Shown piece after piece: positions 51,301-57,300 of a stretch of 60,000 nucleotides of DNA (position 1 is the stretch's first letter; each line of letters begins with the position of its first letter). The notes beneath the pieces are model-generated. The model saw only the letters and a program-made list of their open reading frames with translations, did not search any database and was not told the origin of the DNA. The stretch lies in NCBI RefSeq assembly GCF_032854445.1, contig NC_088302.1, positions 30,723,979 to 30,783,978 of the forward strand, given 5' to 3'. The translations under genes and the position numbers were made by a program. The DNA comes from Liolophura sinensis (lineage: Eukaryota > Mollusca > Polyplacophora > Chitonida > Chitonidae).

Positions 51301-54300
51301 TGAAACCCACCATCTTTTAGAATACAGTAGCATTATTGATTGTTTAGAGAACTATGTATTTTTGGAAAAGATTCTTTTTAGGACATAAGGGATCTGCGTT
51401 TGGAAATGCCATTACTCTGACTGATAGTTTTTCCTCCACGTTTTCGCACCTGAAAGACCAACTTTCATTGCAATTTATGTACCCTAGTAATTTTATTTTT
51501 GAGACAAAACTACATGGATTGATTGGCCAGTTTCAGGACTTATAAAAAGCATAATTTTTTCAGTCAACACAGAGTAAAGCCTTCAGAATATGCTTGAGTA
51601 AAGACCTTGCAAACATGCGAAAAGGTTGAAGAATTATGGTAAATAATTTTAGAGTCTGTTGATGGAAGATTTATGTTGTCATAGTTGCTTTGTTGTGTAA
51701 TGTTTTCATGACAGCGTTTTCTTGTTTACAGTTAAATTACTGATCAAATATGAAAACATCTCTGTTTGTCTACATATAGCCCGTAAGCGGTCAGACAGGA
51801 TTTGGGTATACGAACAGAGAGATTTCCTTAATGGTTGACATGCTCAAGTTCCATGCCCAGCTATTTGAGGTAAGAAAAATCCCAAACTGCACTGTAGAAG
51901 TTTTGGATTTAGATCAGATCTTTGTGGAAATCTTGATTTGTTGATTTGTTTTTGATTTGTAATTAAGGTAATTTTATAAACCACTCATTTGAATTGTTTT
52001 TGTGTCATGCCGGTAATATTTGTTTCGTGGCTACTCAGTGAACTTAAAGCCACTTTGAGCCTGTGGAGTTTAGAAAAGATCAATTTGCCATGTTTTGTAA
52101 TCTTTCCATATCTTGTGTTTTGAAAAAGTATCTAATTTTGAGCTGTGGGGCTTCTTAAATTTAAATTTGACATATTTTTTCCAAAAGATAACATAACAAA
52201 ATGTTATCCATTTGTTTGGTGTTGGTAGCCATAATCAAATGTTTCAATGTATAGCAGAAGTACTTTTTATTGGTGGAGAAAGCCAGAGTTCCCAGAGTAA
52301 ATGTCTGATTGCCCAGAGTACCTGGTCTTTGCCAGGTACCTCACGTAAACATCTGCTCTTTGCCAGGTACCTCATGACTTATAACTGCAGCTGAACCAGT
52401 GATAGCTGGATTCTAACTTGCAATTTACTGCATTTCACATAAAGTTTGGTATACACTTTCAGAAGCATATGAAGGCCTTAAAATGATAGATTTGGTGCCT
52501 ACAGGTAAGCTGACGAGAAATTAATCAAACTTCACCAAAAAAAAAATCAAAAAAGGGTGATGAATCAATCAGAATGAGGCAAAATGTGTTCTTTCGAAAA
52601 TGCTTTACTTCAAGTGAAATGTGCATATTGCTCTTGCGCTGATGGGCTTCAGCAAAAATGAACCAGCGAGGACCTTGGTGTCAGTGAAATGTGAATTTCT
52701 TTTTAAAACATTTTAGATGGATAAGAGTGAACTGGAAAAGAAACAGAAGCTAGAAAAGGCTATGGAGAAGCTGAAAGCTTTGTCATCAACTAGACCTGTA
52801 AGTACCCGCACATGTGTAAGGACAACTAGAGCATGTCAGCACCAAATATAAGACATTGTCATTTTTCACAGTTTGTTTAATTTTGAATGTATTGTTCGTT
52901 TATTCTGTATTTGTTCATTTACTATATTTGCACAAAAATTCCCAAATACTTTTTAGAGGTAAAAGAACAAATTCGTGAAGTGTTACTTTTTTGCCGCTAA
53001 AACTTTTTTTTTGTAAAACAAATCATCCTTTCTTCCAAGCAAACCTGGAAACAGCTTTATCGAATCAGTGATAATTCTCAGAATTAGGCAAAATAACTAA
53101 GCCATGGTATAGTTATTGTTTAACATCCATCTATAAATGACCAGTATCTCACTTTTTTCACTAAGCCATGGTACAGTTGTTGTTTAACATCCATGTATAA
53201 ATGACCAGTATCTCACTTTATTCACTGAGCCATGGTACAGTTATTGTTTAACATCCATCTATAAATGACCAGTATCTCACTTTATTCATTAAGCCATGGT
53301 ACCGCTATTGTTAAACATCCATCTGTAAATGACCAGTATCTCACTTTATTCACTAAGCCGTGGGAGTTATTGTGTACCATCCACCTATAAATGACCATTA
53401 TCTCACTTTATTCACTAAGCCATGGTACAGTAATTGTTTAAGGTCCATCTATAAATGACCAGTATCTCACTTTATTCCCTAAGCCATGGTACAATTATTG
53501 TTTAACATCCATCTATAAATGACCAGTATCTCACTTTATTCACTAAGCCATGGTACAGTTATGGTTTAACGTGCATCTATAAATGACCAGTATCTCACTT
53601 TATTCATTAAGCCATGGTACCGCTATTGTTAAACATCCATCTGTAAATGACCAGTATCTCACTTTATTCACTAAGCCATGGGAGTTATTGTGTACCATCC
53701 ACCTATAAATGACCATTATCTCACTTTATTCACTAAGCCATGGTACAGTAATTGTTTAAGGTCCATCTATAAATGACCAGTATCTCACTTTATTCACTAA
53801 GCCATGGTACAGTTATGGTTTAACGTGCATCAATAAATGACCATTATCTCACTTTATTCACTAAGCCATGGTACAGTAATTGTTTAAGGTCCATCCATAA
53901 ATGACCAGTATCTCACTTTATTCACTAAGCCATGGTACACTTATTGTTTAACATCCATCTATAAATGACCAGTATCTCACTTTATTCACTAAGCCATGGT
54001 ACAGTTATGGTTTAACGTGCATCAATAAATGACCAGTATCTCACTTTATTCAGGTGTCCACTGTAGACTCTGGTTTCATTATGCCTGTATATGTGGACAG
54101 CCCTCAGGGAGACTGTATTACTCTACAGGTAAGCCTAATCACACCTGTACAGAATCCTTAGCATTTGGTACAGACTTCAATGAATAAAGTTGTTTTTAAT
54201 AATAGAAAGATTTTTCTTGCTGGCTTAACCAAATTGTGTACAAGTGAAAATACTGATAAGATCTTTCTTTGTTGTTGTGATAGATTTGAGCTATAGGGTA

Positions 54301-57300
54301 GCATTTACAGTAAAAACCTCTGTGTTGTCTAAATAGCACTCAATTAAAAGAGAGGACAGAACAAAAAACAAGGGTTCAGTCCCATGGTTGGACTAACCTC
54401 AGGACATTGGCGATGCTGGTACTTGTATATGCACCTCGTTTCTTGGCACTAAGTATAAAGTGACACGACCTAGCACTGGTCAGTTCATTGTCAGTATAGT
54501 ATGACAGGGTGACTGACAGTTGTCCAAAGCATGGCATTCCTTTGAGGCAGCGCTGTGAATATTAAAACCATTTAAAGGAGATACTTTCGTGTATGGTCAA
54601 AATCAATGTGGCTAGTACTTGTAGTTACATCATAATCTTGTTTCCTCACATCAATGTTAATCTGGCGAACCGATATCTTTAGGACCTGATCAGCCCTGAT
54701 AGAACAGTTGGTAGAGTATCCGCTTCGGGAGCGGTAGACCCAGGGTCAATCCTGGGTCAAGTCACACCTAAGACTTTAATAGAGGAAGTTGTAACTTCCT
54801 CATTTGGTGTTAAGCATGAAGGGGATAGTGCAACAACTGGTTGACCCGTATCAGTATAATGGCTCAGACGGGCGGCTTACTTGCCGTTTCATTGAAGCAG
54901 CACTAGATAAAAGAGCAGTGAAAATCAGCCCTGCAACAAGGAGGCACATTACATACACTCCAAGGATTCCTTCGTCGTCATATGACTGAAAAATTGTAAA
55001 GTACGATTTTAATTATCTATTTGATTGATGTTTTACACCGTACTCAAGAATGTTAAGTACCACGTTAAACCCCAAGCACTCACTCACTCTTTAAGACCTG
55101 TACTATGAGTATGGCTTGAAGCCATGTCAACATTATTACAGCCATATCATAGGGAATAAATGGTTAGAGTGGAAATATTTGCATCTCTTCCTACTCAGGT
55201 GACATCTACAATGAAGGTAGAGGAGCTGGTAGAATTGGCTAAGGAGAAGAAGAAACTGCCAGGAGAATGGGTCCTCCATGAGTGTGTCTGTGATGGAACT
55301 CTTGGTAAGTAACACAGGCACAGTAGCTGTGACATATACGTAAAAGGTTCATGTCGTCTTGCACCAAGGTTTCTGACTAAGTGGATGTCACATGTAAAAA
55401 AAAAAAAAAACGAGGTAAATGTAACAACCTTGGTCGTGCAGAATAATAGACAAACAATGTTACTTATTGAGCGACATGTTGCAACTTAAAACTTGCACAA
55501 GCAAGTGCATGTTCTCAATAACAGGGTGCAAGTTTGCACTTAGGCCACTTGTTCACTATATTAAAAGATACATCAATCAATGTGCAGACACAGGAAGCTG
55601 CTGCTCATTGGAGCTGAAAGTCTGGAAATTTAGGTTCTATTCATTTATCAGTTGTTTTCTTCAAATGACTTGTTACTCTCTCATGCTGTATTGTCATCTT
55701 TGGAAACATAGCCATAGACAAATGTGTGGAAAACTGTTGAGGTTTATCTGAAGTTATCTGCATGCTTGAACATTGTATGTCAGGCATTTTGTGATGTCAT
55801 CAGAACTAATACTGTCAATACAATCCATAAAGCTCACACATTACGGTGTAAATATGGGAGTGTATTTTGGTGAATAAAAAAAAATGAAAAGATATAAATG
55901 TACATTCAGATATGGTTTTCAGTTATAGTGTGTGTCAGCTGATTATAGCCTAAATCTTTAACTTTCTTTGCCGTTCATTGTAAATGAGATGTTAATGTTT
56001 GGTGTTTTGTCCTTAGAGCGTCCACTGAATGACCAGGCCCGCGTGTTCTCCATCACCCAGGAGTGGCAGGACTGGGACGAGGAGTACAGGAAGGGCGTCT
56101 GTCTCTGCCTCAAGGTCTCAGATCTCATCCAAACCATGCACTCCCTGGTGAGTTCTCCCACTTGATTTCAATTCTTAGCCAAACCATGCACTCTCTGGTG
56201 AGCTGTACCCTGTGTTCTCAGCTTTTACAAACCATCCACTCTATGGTGAGATGTCCCCTTTGGTGTTAGATCTAATCCAAACCATGCACTCCTCAGTGAG
56301 TTGTCCCCCTTGATCTCAGATCTTAGCGAAACCATGCAATCTGTGATTTTCCCCCATTGTTCTCAGATCTCATTGAGATCATGCACTGTCTGGTGAGTTT
56401 TCCCCATTGATTGTGTCCCAGTCTGATTTACATTGAGACCTTGCTATGTTGAAGGTATAGGACCAGATCCATTTGATATAAAAAATTTGTGTGAAAAATT
56501 GTATATTAAGAGACCAGCAAAGCTCCTAAAATATTACTTTTACTGAAACATTTGTCCAGTAGGAGGATATCATCCACTCAAACCTCAAAACACCTTTCTA
56601 AGGTCAACAGAACTCGCACAGTCGGGCGATATAAGTAGCTTAAGTCATCAACGTCAGACAATGTACCAACATAAGAATTTCTTTGTTCATTTTTCTATCA
56701 GTTTTTTTTTTTTTTATTGGATTTGATTTGATTGCATGTGCTAACCAAAGCCAAATGTTTGTTGACTATTTAAAAGGTGAAACTCAATTTCTGTACAGGT
56801 GTTTTACCCAGGAGCCTCCCACCAATGCGGTCGCTGTGAGTTCAAATCCAGCTCAAGCTGGCTTCCTCTCCAGCCGTACGTGGGAAGGCTCGCCAGCAAC
56901 CTGCAGATGGTAATGTGTTTCTCCCGGGCTCTGCCTGGCTCCCTGCCACCATAATGCTGGCCTCCGCTGTCGTATAAGTGAAATATTCTTGAATACAAAG
57001 TACAACACCAATCAGATAAATAAAGAAACAAATACAGGTATGTTAATGCACATCTATGAGCCATGTAAAAGTGTTGATCTGTGTTTATCTGCCATGTATT
57101 AATACTTAAGGTACATTTTTGTATGTTTACAGTATGAGTTCCATGCTCCATTGTTTGGAGAACTCCGATTCAGCGAGAAGAAGGCGTATAAGAAGTATTG
57201 TTTTGAGTTCAAGCAGTCCAAGTTAACATGTTACAAGGATGCTCGGGTGAGTGTGAAGAAACAAAATGCTCCTGACTTATTCATTTGTCCTTTCCTTCTA

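Noticed and set aside
54698-54762. tRNA gene (Pro, CGG)
   Set aside because: The acceptor stem is not convincing and the sequence continues into a SINE body and tail found elsewhere, so it is a SINE head.
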